Source: Phymorhynchus buccinoides
Taxonomy: Eukaryota; Mollusca; Gastropoda; Neogastropoda; Raphitomidae
Direction: 5' to 3'
Assembly (NCBI GenBank): GCA_017654935.2
Contig: CM065706.1
Location: 3,694,961 to 3,758,960 of the forward strand
Length of the DNA stretch: 64,000 nt
In this document: one piece after another, positions 32,626 through 46,619 of the stretch
Numbering within the stretch: position 1 is the stretch's first letter
How the letters are laid out: every line of letters starts with the position of its first letter
The notes under the pieces: generated by a model
The model's input: only the letters and a program-made list of their open reading frames with translations
What the model was told of the DNA's origin: nothing
Databases searched by the model: none
Made by a program: the position numbers and the translations under genes

Positions 32626-32757
32626 AACCAAAAAACTTTGATCTTGTTTTACCTTGTGTTTTTATCCCTTTTTAATACGTGGTAAGATTTAACGTGGTGA
32701 CAGCCCTGACATGGCCTTTGCTGTCGACGGGGCTATCATTTTAATCTTAATCTTAAT
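32626..32757 (+). mobile_element. SINE copy
   Basis: AACTTTGATCTTGTTTTACC, ATCCCTTTTTAATACGTGGT and GTGACAGCCCTGACATGGCC, with an (TTAATC)n tail. A partial second core (GTGGTGACAGCCCTGTTAAT) lies just upstream at about 32590-32610. Confidence 0.6.
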
Positions 32758-33590
32758 CCCAAAGCTTCAGGAGGCTGAAGTCAAATGTCTAAACTCCCAA
32801 GTGAATTAACGGGATTACCTCGGCCATATTTTGTTGAGGGGGAAGAAAATCAGGGCCCAATATCGCCTCGCGAGGGGGTCATTTTTATGTATTTTTGTTT
32901 CTCAGCAATGAGACATCTGATTGTGTTGAAATTTGGTCAAAGTATGCAGAAATGGTGTGGCTTTCCTACAAAAGTACTATTTTGATCATATTTACCAGTG
33001 ATTTGTCTAAAATAAAATTTTTAATATTTTAATTCTGCATACCCCCGAAACTCCATACATTTACATCATCTCTCTCACACACTCTAATTATACTACATAT
33101 TTGATTATTTCAGGACTGTTTTTCAAGTGGTTGAACTGGATCCTGTTCTATCTATAAGTGTAGATGAAATAGTCTTTTAGTTTTAGTATCCGGCCCCTAA
33201 AAAACAGTTACATTTTTTTTTTTTCTTCAAAACTTTAAAGAATCATAACCTGTCTTCTATAGTGACAACAGCGCTTAAAATAGAACAAGTTCTAGCACTG
33301 ATAAGAGAGAATAGCCATGCCAAGTTTCATAGCTCTATCTTAAAAAAACAAAAACAATATGGTGGAAAAACCATTGAAACAGTGCCGTTTTCAGCGAAAA
33401 ATCGACACACACAAAATGACCATTTGTACTCGCATGAAAATGTCAGTGGCCCCCAGCCTCGTATGGGAATCCCTCCCTTTCTGCCTGATCTTCTTCCCTC
33501 CCAAGTCTTTTCAGTCTTCTCCTTCTTCTGGCTTCTTTTGTGGCTTGTTGAGCCTGTTTTTGTGCTGTTATGACTCAGTAAGTGTCTTTA
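32758..33590. other. Region with no supported gene
   Basis: AT-rich. Open frames at 33262-33658 (+) show no domain or splice support. Confidence 0.4.
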
Positions 33591-33917
33591 TCACAGAAAA
33601 AGGCCTGTGTCTGGGAGAAATCGCCATGCTTTCAAGACCCTACTGCACCCATCATTAAAAACACACACAGCTATAGCCACAGATCTTTGCACTGTTGTTA
33701 GTCCATGATGCTTGGTCTTTGAACAAAATTTCCACACCAAATTGTTTATGCTTTCATTAGTATTCTGGGTATAACCCTGCAAACATTTCCGCAGAAGTTG
33801 TGGTTTTACCAAGTCTTTGAAAATAGGTCTCAACTCCTCCATGACTGCCTCAGGTAAGTTGTTTTTATGCTTATAATCTGCTAAAGTACCCCTAGCTTCA
33901 GCTTGTTTGTATGGACA
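33591..33917 (-). pseudogene. Mutator-like transposase C-terminal fragment
   Basis: Encodes ADYKHKNNLPEAVMEELRPI, then TQNTNESINNLVWKFCSKTK and AIAVCVFNDG, a run characteristic of the C-terminal part of Mutator-like transposases of molluscs and cnidarians (Asn-rich TQN.NES motif). The upstream half is missing; sequence above 33917 matches the internal part of the hAT-like element at 57255-58040 (GAAAATCCGGGTGGAAGGAT). Confidence 0.55.
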
Positions 33918-33990
33918 CCATATGGTCAACAAAACTTCTGACGTTAGGTGAAAATCCGGGTGGAAGGATTTCTCGGCTGAAAAACCTCCT
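33918..33990. mobile_element. Fragment related to the hAT-like element
   Basis: CAACAAAACTTCTGACGTTA and GAAAATCCGGGTGGAAGGAT are shared, with substitutions, with 57885-57930. Confidence 0.5.
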
Positions 33991-34042
33991 TTTTTGATCT
34001 TCATCCACTTTCATGCCTGACCTTGTACTTTACCCAGAAGAG

Positions 34043-34868
34043 CACGGTGTTCACATCTGGCAGGCTCACAACGAGGTGCAGCACGGTGTTCACATCTGGC
34101 AGGCTCACAACGAGGTGCAGCATGGTGTTCACATCTGGCAGGCTCACAACGAGGTGCAGCACGGTGTTCACATCTGGCAGGCTCACAACGAGGTGCAGCC
34201 GGTGTTCACATCTGGCAGGCTCACAACGAGGTGCAGCATGGTGTTCACATCTGGCAGGCTCACAACGAGGTGCAGCACGGTGTTCACATCTGGCAGGCTC
34301 ACAACGAGGTGCAGCACGGTGTTCACATCTGGCAGGCTCACAACGAGGTGCAGCATGGTGTTCACATCTGGCAGGCTCACAACGAGGTGCAGCACGGTGT
34401 TCACATCTGGCAGGCTCACAACGAGGTGCAGCACGGTGTTCACATCTGGCAGGCTCACAACGAGGTGCAGCACGGTGTTCACATCTGGCAGGCTCACAAC
34501 GAGGTGCAGCACGGTGTTCACATCTGGCAGGCTCACAACGAGGTGCGATGGGTTCACATCTGGCAGGCACGAGGTGCAGGTGTTCACATCTGGCAGGCTC
34601 ACAACGCATGGTGTTCACATCTGGCAGGCTCACAACAGGTGCAGCACGGTGTTCACATCTGGCAGGCTCACAACGAGGTGCAGCATGGTGTTCACATCTG
34701 GCAGGCTCACAACGAGGTGCAGCACGGTGTTCACATCTGGCAGGCTCACAACGAGGTGCAGCACGGTGTTCACATCGCAGGCTCACAACGAGGTGCAGCA
34801 CGGTGTTCACATCTGGCAGGCTCACAACGAGGTGCAGCACGGTGTTCACATCTGGCAGGCTCACAACC
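34043..34868. repeat. 39 bp tandem repeat, about 21 units
   Basis: Unit CACGGTGTTCACATCTGGCA + GGCTCACAACGAGGTGCAG (C/T variants). Because 39 is divisible by 3, several frames stay open on both strands: plus HGVHIWQAHNEVQ, minus CEPARCEHRAAPR and LHLVVSLPDVNTV. Irregular units at about 34540-34630 and 34770-34780 contain deletions that switch frame. Confidence 0.95.
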
Positions 34869-35096
34869 AGATGCCCTCTGTGGTGGAGGACTTTCTCTCC
34901 AAGGCTGGCGGCTGCAGGATCCAGTATCGCTGTTTTGTGGAGGTTGGTGGTAGCTGGATCCAGTTCTCCTTTGACTGCCAGTGCCGTGCTGGGACAGGCG
35001 GCTGTTCGGTCCACGTCTCTCCGGCTCCTCACTACTGGACCTACTCCGACTCCTTGGACTCTGGCTTCTGGATCGGCTCGGGTTTTCTGGTGTCAT
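34869..35096 (-). CDS. Arg/Ser-rich ORF leading into the 39 bp array, unknown
   Basis: The minus-strand ATG at 35096 starts MTPENPSRSRSQSPRSRSRS and continues Ser/Arg/Gln-rich through SPPPQRASG, then enters the repeat as CEPARCEHRAAPR. The frame is lost at about 34770, where one unit lacks two bases. The SR-dipeptide start resembles RNA-splicing-type low-complexity domains. The composition and in-frame entry into the array favour a real exon whose 3' part was amplified, but there is no homologue evidence. Confidence 0.4.
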
Positions 35097-35406
35097 TGAC
35101 CTGAATATGACAGGATAATGCAGTGCAAATAAATGAATGGATGATGCGATCAAATAATGATTCATTATTCATGTGAGTTTTTTAAATCCTATACAATGGA
35201 CTAATCAAAAGTAGCGATTTTGTAAATATTGTTCCACAATTACATTAAAAGACACCTTCACACCTACACCATCATCAAAAAACAGAAACTGGACTGAACA
35301 TGTTCAAAAAAATAGCAGGGAAGATTCAGATTATGTTAAATGTTATGTATGAGTTTCGGCCTGGCATAGCGTAATAATCCAGTACATAAGTAAAAACTAA
35401 TTTTAC

Positions 35407-35450
<44 letters not shown>

Positions 35451-35549
35451 TCAGAATTCGGAAATATTTTAATGATTTAGGCCAACAGCCCCTATCATGA
35501 CAAAAAAACAAAACATGCACAACAGCAGCTATGTATCGTTTTGAATATG

Positions 35550-35597
<48 letters not shown>

Positions 35598-36349
35598 ATA
35601 ACACCTTCCCTTACGCACGCACTTACGCACACCCTCAAGCGCATTCACACACACACACATGCATACACACTCATTACACTTACACATGTACATACACAAA
35701 AACACACGCGCACAAGCACGCTCACATAATTATTGAGAGAGAGAGTGAATGAGAGAGAGAGAGTGAGAGAGGCGATAACATGATTTAACATAGTGGAGTT
35801 CAGTTTTATTCTACAAAGATTTAGATATGTGATGGTTTAAACAAATTTACGTAAACAATCATGTGATAAACTTATAAAGCAGCGTCAACATGATCGCATG
35901 ACCTGACCGTGATATCATCTGCCAAAACTTACATAGATCTATCATTTCGATTCTCCCTACGTTGTCAGAAATGACATATTTCAGCCATACTTAACACAGA
36001 ACAATCATTTCGATTCTACCTACATTGTTAGAACTTTCCCCCCCACGCTATACCCCTCCCCCTCCTTTCTTGGTACCTCAATGCTGCTTGTTTTAGAACA
36101 GGAGTACAGCATCTCCATGTTCCAAAACAACAGTACGTGGCGATCAGAGGCCATTGTAGAAACGTAGATCTTGGAACAAACTAGAACGTGAAAAAACGCA
36201 CGCAAAAACAAATGCTTGAATTTTTTTTGGGGCAGGAAGACATGTCTGCCCCCCCCCCCTCCCTCCTCCTCCTCCTCTGAGCCGGGGGGAGGGGGGCAGT
36301 TCCCCCCCTCCCCCCTCTATTCCTATGCCACTGGAATAAATCTAAAGTT
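35097..36349. repeat. Gene-free stretch with microsatellites
   Basis: (GA)n at 35407-35440, (CA)n at about 35551-35597 and 35647-35680, GA again at 35734-35772, and C/T-rich sequence at 36250-36315. No gene was supported. Confidence 0.7.
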
Positions 36350-38639
36350 GACTTATTTGGTGGGGATTTGAACAGTGGATGCCGAGCCATAGAATCTGAC
36401 GATTTGCTTTGATAATCTGATAATTTACTGTCAGATTTTGTTTTACCGTTTGGTCTGTGCTTTGTGACATTATAATTGTAATCAAAGCATAATGGTCTCA
36501 GTAGTTGGCGGGGCTAATCCTATGCACAACATGACTTGACATGGGAATTTCACATGTTCCTCTTTAGCCTTACATGATCAGATTTTAACGTGGTGTCAGC
36601 CCTGATAATGGCTTAGTTGTTGGCAGGGCTGTAATTAAACATGACTGGACCGTGATATCATCTGCTGAAACTTACACAGAACCATCGTTTTGATTCTACC
36701 TACGTTTTCAGAAATGACATCTTTCTTTCATCCATCACCCTGACAGTACCCAGGTAGTCATGACGTTGCTGAGCGTCCACATCTGTATGAGGTCTGGAGG
36801 CTTGCTCTCTTCACATGGTATCAAGAGGATCTGGAAATTAGGATCCCCTCTTTCTTTCCCCCCCCCCCCCCCCCCCCCCCCCTCCCTTCTCTCTCTTTCG
36901 TCAATCTTCAATCGTGTTCCCCTTGTGTGTCCAATGGAAGGGAGTTCCACCGTGCTGGCCGAACCACAGAATCTGACAGTTTACTTTTTGGACTGGTAGA
37001 TTCGTGACATGTCACTATAACGGACTGATAACTGGACTGTGATATGCGTTGCTGAAACTTGCACAGAACAGTCAATTGAGTTCTACCTAGTTAATATGGT
37101 CGGAAATGACAGATTTTTGACACCCTAACAGTTCCCAGGTAGTCACGACATTGCTGAGCGTCCACATCTGTGTAAGGTCTGGAGGCTTGCTCTCTTCACA
37201 TGGTATCAAGAGGATTTAAACATTAGGATCCTCTTTCTCTCTCTCTCTCCCCCCCCCCCCCCCCTCTCTCTCATATTAACTCCAATCTTGTTCCCCTGTG
37301 TGTCCAATGGGAGGGAGTTCTACAGTACTTGCAGAACCACAGAACCAGAGAGTTTACTTTTTGGACTGGTAGATTTTTCTCTTCACATGGTATTAAGAGG
37401 ATCTAGAAATTAGGATCCTCTCTCTTTCTTCCTCCCCCCTCTCTTTCTCCCCCCCCCCCTCTCTCTCTTTAATCAATCTTCAACGTGTTCCCCTGTGTGT
37501 CCAATGGAAGGGATTTCAACCGACGATGCCGAACCACAGAATCTGACAGTTTACTTTTTTTGACTGTTAGATCTTCCTTTTCTGGACTCTCAGATCTTTC
37601 TGACAGTCAAGAAATAATTGTAGCAAAAGTGCATTGATGTCTGAAGATATGAAGATATGTCTGAAGATATGAATGTTTCTTTTTACATGGTGACAGCCCT
37701 GACACGGCCGTAGTTGTCGCCAGGGCTGTAAACAAAATGACTGGAATGTGACATGAGTTGCTGAATCTTACACAGAACTGTCAATTCAGTTCTACCTAGT
37801 TAATATGGTCAGAAATGACAGATTTCTGACATGCTGACAGTGCCCAGGTAGTCACGACGTTGCTGAGCGTCCACATCTGTGTAAGGTCTGGAGGCTTGCT
37901 CTCTTCACATGGTATGAAGAGGATTTAAACATTAGGATCCTCCTCCCCCCCCCCCCCCCCTCTCATATTAACTCCAATCTTGTTCCTTGTGTGTCCAATG
38001 GAAGGGAGTTCCACTGTGGATGCCAAACCACAGAATCTGACAGTTTACTTTTTGCACTGTCAGATCTTCCTCTTCTGAATTTCTGGATTCAGATCTTTCT
38101 GAGAATCTCAATGAAAGTAAAGTGTGCATATTCTGGATGGGACTTTGAATGGTTGTTGCCGAGCCACCGAATCTGATTTGCTTTGTGAACTGTCAAATGG
38201 TTCCTCTTCTCTTCTTGAAATGAAAAATGAAAGACTTAGTAAAGTGTACATATAACTCAGCATGAAACAATTTGCAATTGACTTCTTTGGTGGGGATTTG
38301 AATGGTGCTTGCCGAGCCATAGAATCTGATGATTTGCTTTGATAATCTGATCATTTACTGTCAGATTTTGTTTTACCGTTTGCTTTGTGCTTTGTGAAAT
38401 TATAATTGTAATCAAAGCGTAATGGTCTCAGTAGTTGGCGGGGCTAATCCTATGCACAACATGACTTGACATGGGAATTTCACATTTTCCTGTTTAGCCT
38501 TACATGATCAGATTTTAACTTGGTGACAGCCCTGATAATGGCCTTAGTAGTTGGCAGGGCTGTAATTAAACATGATCCTCCCTTGTACACGTGTTGACAG
38601 TAGGCATAATCCTCTTCAGAGATATCGGTATTTCTTAGG

Positions 38640-39045
38640 GAGCTGTGGAAGGGGGATCGTGAAAATGTGAAAACAAATAAATAAGTAAATAAAATAAATG
38701 GTAACCACCTAACCTTGCCAATAGCCTTTCATAAAGGCTGTCAGTCATGTGGATTTCCACCGTACATTATGTCTTTCTTTTGCTGATGGACACGGGACTA
38801 TTAGCAATGTGAAAATAAATAAGTAAAATAAATGGTAACCACCTAACCTTGCCAATAGCCTTTCATAAAGGCTGTCAGTCATGTGGATTTCCACCGTACA
38901 TTATGTCTTTCTTTTGTTGATGGACATGGGACTATTAGCAATGTGAAAATAAATAAGTAAAATAAATGGTAACCACCTAACCTTGCCAGTAGCCGTTTAT
39001 ACACTCTGTCAGTCGTGTGGATTTTCTGTTTGTATCCCTTTTTAA
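38640..39045. repeat. 132-134 bp array, copy set in the 36-52 kb region
   Basis: Same unit as 13671-14030 but with ACCGTACATTATGTCTTTCT in place of ACTGTACATTGTCTTTCTTT. It carries the minus-strand exon-like RLLARL ends. Confidence 0.75.
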
Positions 39046-42000
39046 TAGTTGGCGGGGCGAATCCTATGCACAACATGACTTGACATGGGAATTTCACATT
39101 TTCCTTTTTAGCCTTACATGATCAGATTTTAACGTGGTAACAGCCCTGATAATGGCCTTAGTAGTTGGCAGGGCTGTAATTAAACATGACTGGACCGTGA
39201 TATCATCTGCTGAAACTTGCACAGAACAATCGTTTCGATTCTACCTACGTTTTTAGAAATGACATCTTTCTTTCATCCATCACCCTGACAGTACCCAGGT
39301 AGTCACGACGTTGCTGAGCGTCCACATCTGTATGAGGTCTGGAGGCTTGCTCTCTTCACATGGTATCAAGAGGATCTGGAAATTAGGATCCCCTCTTTCT
39401 CTCTCCCCCCCTTTCGTCAATCTTCATCGTGTTCCCCTGTGTGTGCAATGGAAGGGAGTTCCACCGCGCTGGCCGAACCACAGAATCTGACAGTTTACTT
39501 TTTGGACTGGTAGATTCGTGACATGTCACTATAATGGACTGATGACTGGACTGTGATATGTGATGCTGAAACTTGCACAGAACAGTCAATTGAGTTCTGC
39601 CTAGTTAATATAATGGTCAGAAATGACAGATTTCTGACACCTTAACAATGCCCAGGTAGTCACGACGTTGCTGAGCGTTCACATCTGTGTAAGGTCTGGA
39701 GGCTTGCTCTCTTCACATGGTATGAAGAGGATTTAAACATTAGGATCCTCTTTCTCTCTCTCTACCCCCCCCCCCTCCTCTCTCATATTAACTCCAATCT
39801 TGTTCCCCTGTGTGTCCAATGGGAGGGAGTTCAATAGTGCTGGCCGAACCACAGAACCTGACAGTTTACTTTTTGGACTGGTAGATTTTTCTCTTCACAT
39901 GGTATTAAGAGGATCTAGAAATTAGGATCCTCTCTCTTTCTTCCTCCCCCCTCTCTTTCTCCCCCCCCCCCTCTCTCTCTTTAATCAATCTTCAATGTGT
40001 TCCCCTGTGTGTCCAATGGAAGGGATTTGGACAGACGATGCCGAACCACAGAATCTGACAGTTTCCTTTTTTTGACTGTTAGATCTTCCTTTTCTGAATT
40101 TCTGGACTCTCAGATCTTTCTGACAGTCAAGAAATAATTGTAGCAAAAGTGCATTGATGTCTGAAGATATGAAGATATGTCTGAAGATATGAATGTTTCT
40201 TTTTACACGGTGACATAATTGCCTAGTGTTGTTATTGCTTATATATGCAGTGGTCCCGTCCCCCCCCCCCCCCCACACACACACACCACCCCTTATAAGA
40301 CTTGGAAAAGTAAGTCAGAAAGAGAGAGAGAGCATATTGGGTAAAGGGCACAATGCTTTGTGTTCTAGGAACGCAAAAGAAGAAGAAGCTGTTTTCATAT
40401 GTTGCATGGTGATGATGTCATTGACAAAACATCCAAACTATTTATTTTCTTTTAAGTCCAAATGTATTGATTTATTTATTTTCTATACACATAGTTTGTT
40501 TCTTACTAAATAGCTTACCTTACAGCCCTGATAATGGCTTAGTAGTTGGCAGGGCACTAATTAAACCTGACTGGACCGTGATATCATCTGCTGAAACTTA
40601 CACAGAACAATCGTTTCGATTCTACCTACGTCGTCAGAAATGACATATCTCTGACATCCATCAGCCTAACAGTACCCAGGTAGTCACGACCTTGCTGAGC
40701 GTCCACATCTGTATAAGGTCTGGAGGCTTGCTCTCTTCACATGGTATCAAGAGGATCTGGAAATTAGGATCCGATCCTCTCTCTTCTCTCCCCCCCCCCC
40801 CCCCCCCCTCTTTCATCAATCTTCATCGTGTTCCCTTGTGTGTCCAATGGAAGGGAGTTCCACCGTGCTGGCCGAACCACAGAATCTGACAGTTTACTTT
40901 TTGGACTGGTAGATTCATGACATGTCACTATAACGGACTGATGACTGGACTGTGATATGCGTTGCTGAAACTTGCACAGAACAGTCAATTGAGTTCTGCC
41001 TAGTTAATATGGTCAGAAATGACATGATTTCTGACACCCTAACAGTTCCCAGGTAGTCACGACGTTGCTGAGCGTCCACATCTGTGTAAGGTCTGGAGGC
41101 TTGCTCTCTTCACATGGGATGAAGAGGATTTAAACATTAGGATCCTCTTTCTCTCTCTCTACACCCCCCCCCCCCCCCTCTCTCATATTAACTCCAATCT
41201 TGTTCCCCTGTGTGTCCAATGGGAGGGAGTTCTACAGTGCTTGCCGAACCACAGAACCTGACAGTTTACTTTTTGGACTGGTAGATTTTTCTCTTCACAT
41301 GGTATCAAGAGGATCTGGAAATTAGGATCCCCTCTTCCGGTATATCATAAGGAAAATAAGCATAAACTCGCCTCTGCAAAATGTCTGGGCTCGCGTCCAA
41401 ACATCAGAAAGAAAGGGGAAAAGTTTGTTGATCTATGCTTCTGGCAGCGTATTGCGAACAGAGTTTCCTCGAGGTTCTTATGAAAAGAAAGAAGAAAAAA
41501 AATGCATTGAGAACATTAGGATCCTCTCTCTCTCTCTCTCTCCACCCTCCACCCCCCCCCCCCCCCTCTCTCATATTAACTCCTATCTTGTTCCCTTGTG
41601 TGTCCAATGGAAGGGAGTTCAACAGAGGATGCCGAACCACAGAATCTGACAGTTTACTTTTTGCACTGTCAGATCTTCCTCTTCTGAATTTCTGGACTCT
41701 CAGATCTTTCTGAGAATCTCAATGAAAGTAAAGTGTGCATATTCTGGATGGGACTTTGAATGGTTGTTTCCGAGCCACTGAATCTGATGATTTGCTTTGT
41801 GAACTGTCAACTGGTTCCTCTTCTCTTCTTGAAATGAAAAATGAAAGTCTTAGTAAAGTGTACATATCACTGAGCATGAAACAATTTGCAATTGACTTCT
41901 TTGGTGGGGATTTGAATGGTGCTTGCCGAGCCATAGAATCTGATGATTTGCTTTGATAATCTGATCATTTACTGTCAGATTTTGTTTTACCGTTTGCTCT

Positions 42001-45000
42001 GTGCTTTGTGAAATTATAATTGTAATCAAAGCATAATGGTCTCAGTAGTTGGCGGGGCTAATCCTATACACAACATGACTTGACATGGGAATTTCACATT
42101 TTCCTTTTTAGCCTTACATGATCAGATTTTAATGTGGTGACAGCCCTGATAATGGCTTAGTAGTTGGCAGGGCACTAATTAAACATGACTGGACCGTGAT
42201 ATCATCTGCTCAAACTTACACAGAACAATCGTTTCGATTCTACCTACGTCGTCAGAAATGACATATTTCTGACATCCATCAGCCTAACAGTACCCAGGTA
42301 GTCACGACCTTGCTGAGCGTCCACATCTGTATAAGGTCTGGAGGCTTGCTCTCTTCACATGGTATCAAGAGGATCTGGAAATTAGGATCCCCTCTTTCTC
42401 TCTCCCCCCCCCCCCCTCTTTCATCAATCTTCATCGTGTTCCCTTGTGTGTCCAATGGAAGGGAGTTCCACCGTGCTGGCCGAACCACAGAATCTGACAG
42501 TTTACTTTTTGGACTGGTAGATTCGTGACATGTCACTATAACGGACTGATAACTGGACTGTGATATGCGTTGCTGAATCTTGCACAGAACAGTCAATTGA
42601 GTTCTGCCTAGTTAATATGGTCGGAAATGACAGATTTCTGACACCCTAACAATGCCCAGGTAGTCACGACGTTGCTGAGCGTCCACATCTGTGTAAGGTC
42701 TGGAGGCTTGCTCTCTTCACATGGTATCAAGAGGATTTAAACATTAGGATCCTCTTTCTCTCTCTCTCTACCCCCCCCCCCCCCCTCTCTCTCTCTCATA
42801 TTAACTCCAATCTTGTTCCCCTGTGTGTCCAATGGGAGGGAGTTCAACAGTGCTTGCCGAACCACAGAATCTGACAGTTTACTTTTTGGACTGGTAGATT
42901 TTTCTCTTCACATGGTATTAAGAGGATCTAGAAATTAGGATCCCCTCTCTTCTTCTCCCCCCCCCCCTCTCTCTCTCTTTAATCAATCTTCATGTTCCCT
43001 TGTGTGTCCAATGGAAGGGAGTTGTGCTGTGCTGGCCGAACCACAGAATCTGACAACTTACTTTTTGGACTGGTAGATTTTTCTTTTCTTTCAATTTCTG
43101 GACTCTCGGATCTTTCTGAGAGTAGTAGAGAACATCTGAACGATTTCAGCAGTTTTTTTTCTTCTTCGGAATATTTTGACCAGCAAATGTCCCATTGTCA
43201 ATTTGTGACATGTCACTCTAAGTCTAACAGACTGTCCGTTGTTTGGTCTTTAGCGAATGGTTTCTGTCACTGACGTAGCCCATTTAATATGGACCATGTT
43301 GAGTTTCCAGACCTTGGTCAGGTCTTCTCTTTGTCTCTCTCTCTTTGTCATCTTCACCCTTGTGTTCTCTGTGGAAGGGAGATAACTGTGGATGCCGAAC
43401 CACAGAATCTGACAGTTTACTTTTTTGGACTGTTAGATCTTCCTTTTCTGAATTTCTAGACTGTCGGATCTTTCTGACGGTCAAGAAATAATTGTAGCAA
43501 AAGTGCATTGATGTCTGAAGATATGAAGATATGTCTGAAGATATGAATGTTTCTTTTTACATGGTGACAGCCCTGACACGGCCGTAGTTGTCGCCAGGGC
43601 TGTAAACAAAATGACTGGAATGTGATATGAGTTGCTGAATCTTACACAGAAGTCAATTCAGTTCTACCTAGTTAATATGGTCAGAAATGACATTTCTGAC
43701 ATGCTGACAGTGCAGAGGTAGTCATGACTTTGCTGAGCGTCCACATCTGTGTTAGGTCTGGAGGCTTGCTCTCTTCACATGGTATGAAGAGGATTTAAAC
43801 ATTAGGATCCCCCCCCCTCCTCTCATATTAACTCCAATCTTGTTCCTTGTGTGTCCAATGGAAAGGAGTTCCACTGTGGATGTCGAACCACAGAATCTGA
43901 CAGTTTACTTTTTGCACTGTCAGATCTTCCTCTTCTGAATTTCTGGATTCAGATCTTTCTGAGAATCTCAATGAAAGTAAAGTGCATATTCTGGATGGGA
44001 CTTTGAATGGTTGTTGCCGAGCCACCGAATCTGATTTGCTTTGTGAACTGTCAAATGGTTCCTCTTCTCTTCTTGAAATCGAAAAATGAAAGTCTTAGTA
44101 AAGTGTACATATCACTCAGCATGAAACAATTTGCAATTGACTTCTTTGGTGGGGATTTGAATGGTGCTTGCCGAGCCATAGAATCTGATGATTTGCTTTG
44201 ATAATCTGATCATTTACTGTCAGATTTTGTTTTACCGTTTGCTCTGTGCTTTGTGAAATTATAATTGTAATCAAAGCGTAATGGTCTCAGTAGTTGGCGG
44301 GGCTAATCCTATACACACCATGACTTGACATGGGAATTTCACATTTTCCTTTTTAGCCTTACATGATCAGATTTTAATGTGGTGACAACCCTGATAATGG
44401 GTTAGTAGTTGGCAGGCCAAAAATTAAACATGACTGAACTGTGATATCATCTGCTGAAACTTACACAGAACAATCGTTTCGATTCTACCTACGTCGTCAG
44501 AAATGACATATTTCTGACATCCATCAGCCTAACAGTACCCAGGTAGTCACGACCTTGCTGAGCGTCCACATCTGTATAAGGTCTGGAGGCTTGCTCTACT
44601 CACATGGTATCAAGAGGATCTGGAAATTAGGATCCCCTCTCTTTCCCTCCCCCCCCCCCCCCCTCTTTCATCAATCTTCATCGTGTTCCCTTGTGTGTCC
44701 AATGGAAGGGAGTTCCACCGTGCTGGCCGAACCACAGAATCTGACAGTTTACTTTTTGGACTGGTAGATTCGTGACATGTCACTATAACGGACTGATGAC
44801 TGGACTGTGTTATGCGTTGCTGAAACTTGCACAGAACAGTCAATTGAGTTCTGCCTAGTTAATATAATGGTCAGAAATGACAGATTTCTGACACCCTAAC
44901 AATGCCCAGGTAGTCACGACGTTGCTGAGCGTCCACATCTGTGTAAGGTCTGGAGGCTTGCTCTCTTCACATGGGATGAAGAGGATTTAAACATTAGGAT

Positions 45001-46619
45001 CCTCTTTCTCTCTCTCTCCCCCCCCCCCCCCCCCCTCTCTCTCTCTCATATTAACTCCAATCTTGTTCCCCTGTGTGTCCAATGGGAGGGAGTTCAATAG
45101 TGCTGGCCGAACCACAGAATCTGACAGTTTACTTTTTGGACTGGTAGATTTTTCTCTTCACATGAGGATCTAGAAATTAGGATCCTCTCTCCCCTCTTCC
45201 TCCCCCTCTCTCTTTCTCCCCCCCCCCCCCTTCTCTCTCTTTAATCAATCTTCATCATGTTCCCCTGTGTGTCCAATGGAAGGGATTTCCACGGACGATG
45301 CCGAACCACAGAACCTGACAGTTTACTTTTTGGACTGGTAGATTTTTCTCTTCACATGGTATCAAGAGGATCTAGAAATTAGGATCCTCTCTCTTTCTTC
45401 CTCCCCCCTCTCTTTCCCCCCCCCCCCCCCTCTCTCTTTAATCAATCTTCATCGTGTTCCCCTGTGTGTCCAATGGAAGGGATTTGAACCGACGATGCCG
45501 AACCACAGAATCTGACAGTTTGCTTTTTTTGACTGTTAGATCTTCCTTTTCTGAATTTCTGGACTCTCAGATCTTTCTGACAGTCAAGAAATAATTGTAG
45601 CAAAAGTGCATTGATGTCTGAAGATATGAAGATATGTCTGAAGATATGAATGTTTCTTTTTACATGGTGACAGCCCTGACACGGCCGTAGTTGTCGCCAG
45701 GGCTGTAAACAAAATGACTGGAATGTGACATGAGTTGCTGAATCTTACACAGAACTGTCAATTCAGTTCTACCTAGTTAATATGGTCAGAAATGACAGAT
45801 TTCTGACATGCTGACAGTGCCCAGGTAGTCACGACGTTGCTGAGCGTTCACATCTGTGTAAGGTCTGGAGGCTTGCTCTCTTCACATGGTATGAAGAGGA
45901 TTTAAACATTAGGATCCTCCTCCCCCCCCCCCCCCCTCTCTCATATTAACTCCAATCTTGTCCAATCCTTGTGTGTCCAATGGAAGGGAGTTCCACTGTG
46001 GATGCCGAACCACAGAATCTGACAGTTTACTTTTTGCACTGTCAGATCTTCCTCTTCTGAATTTCTGGATTCAGATCTTTCTGAGAATCTCAATGAAAGT
46101 AAAGTGTGCATATTCTGGATGGGACTTTGAATGGTTGTTGCCGAGCCACCGAATCTGATTTGCTTTGTGAACTGTCAAATGGTTCCTCTTCTCTTCTTGA
46201 AATGAAAAATGAAAGTCTTAGTAAAGTGTCCATGTCACTCAGCATGAAACAATTTGCAATTGACTTCTTTGGTGGGGATTTGAATGGTGCTTGCCGAGCC
46301 ATAGAATCTGATGATTTGCTTTGATAATCTGATCATTTACTGTCAGATTTTGTTTTACCGTTTGCTTTGTGCTTTGTGAAATTATAATTGTAATCAAAGC
46401 GTAATGGTCTCAGTAGTTGGCGGGGCTAATCCTATGCACAACATGACTTGACATGGGAATTTCACATTTTCCTGTTTAGCCTTACATGATCAGATTTTAA
46501 CTTGGTGACAGCCCTGATAATGGCCTTAGTAGTTGGCAGGGCTGTAATTAAACATGATCCTCCCTTGTACACGTGTTGACAGTAGGCATAATCCTCTTCA
46601 GAGATATCGGTATTTCTTA

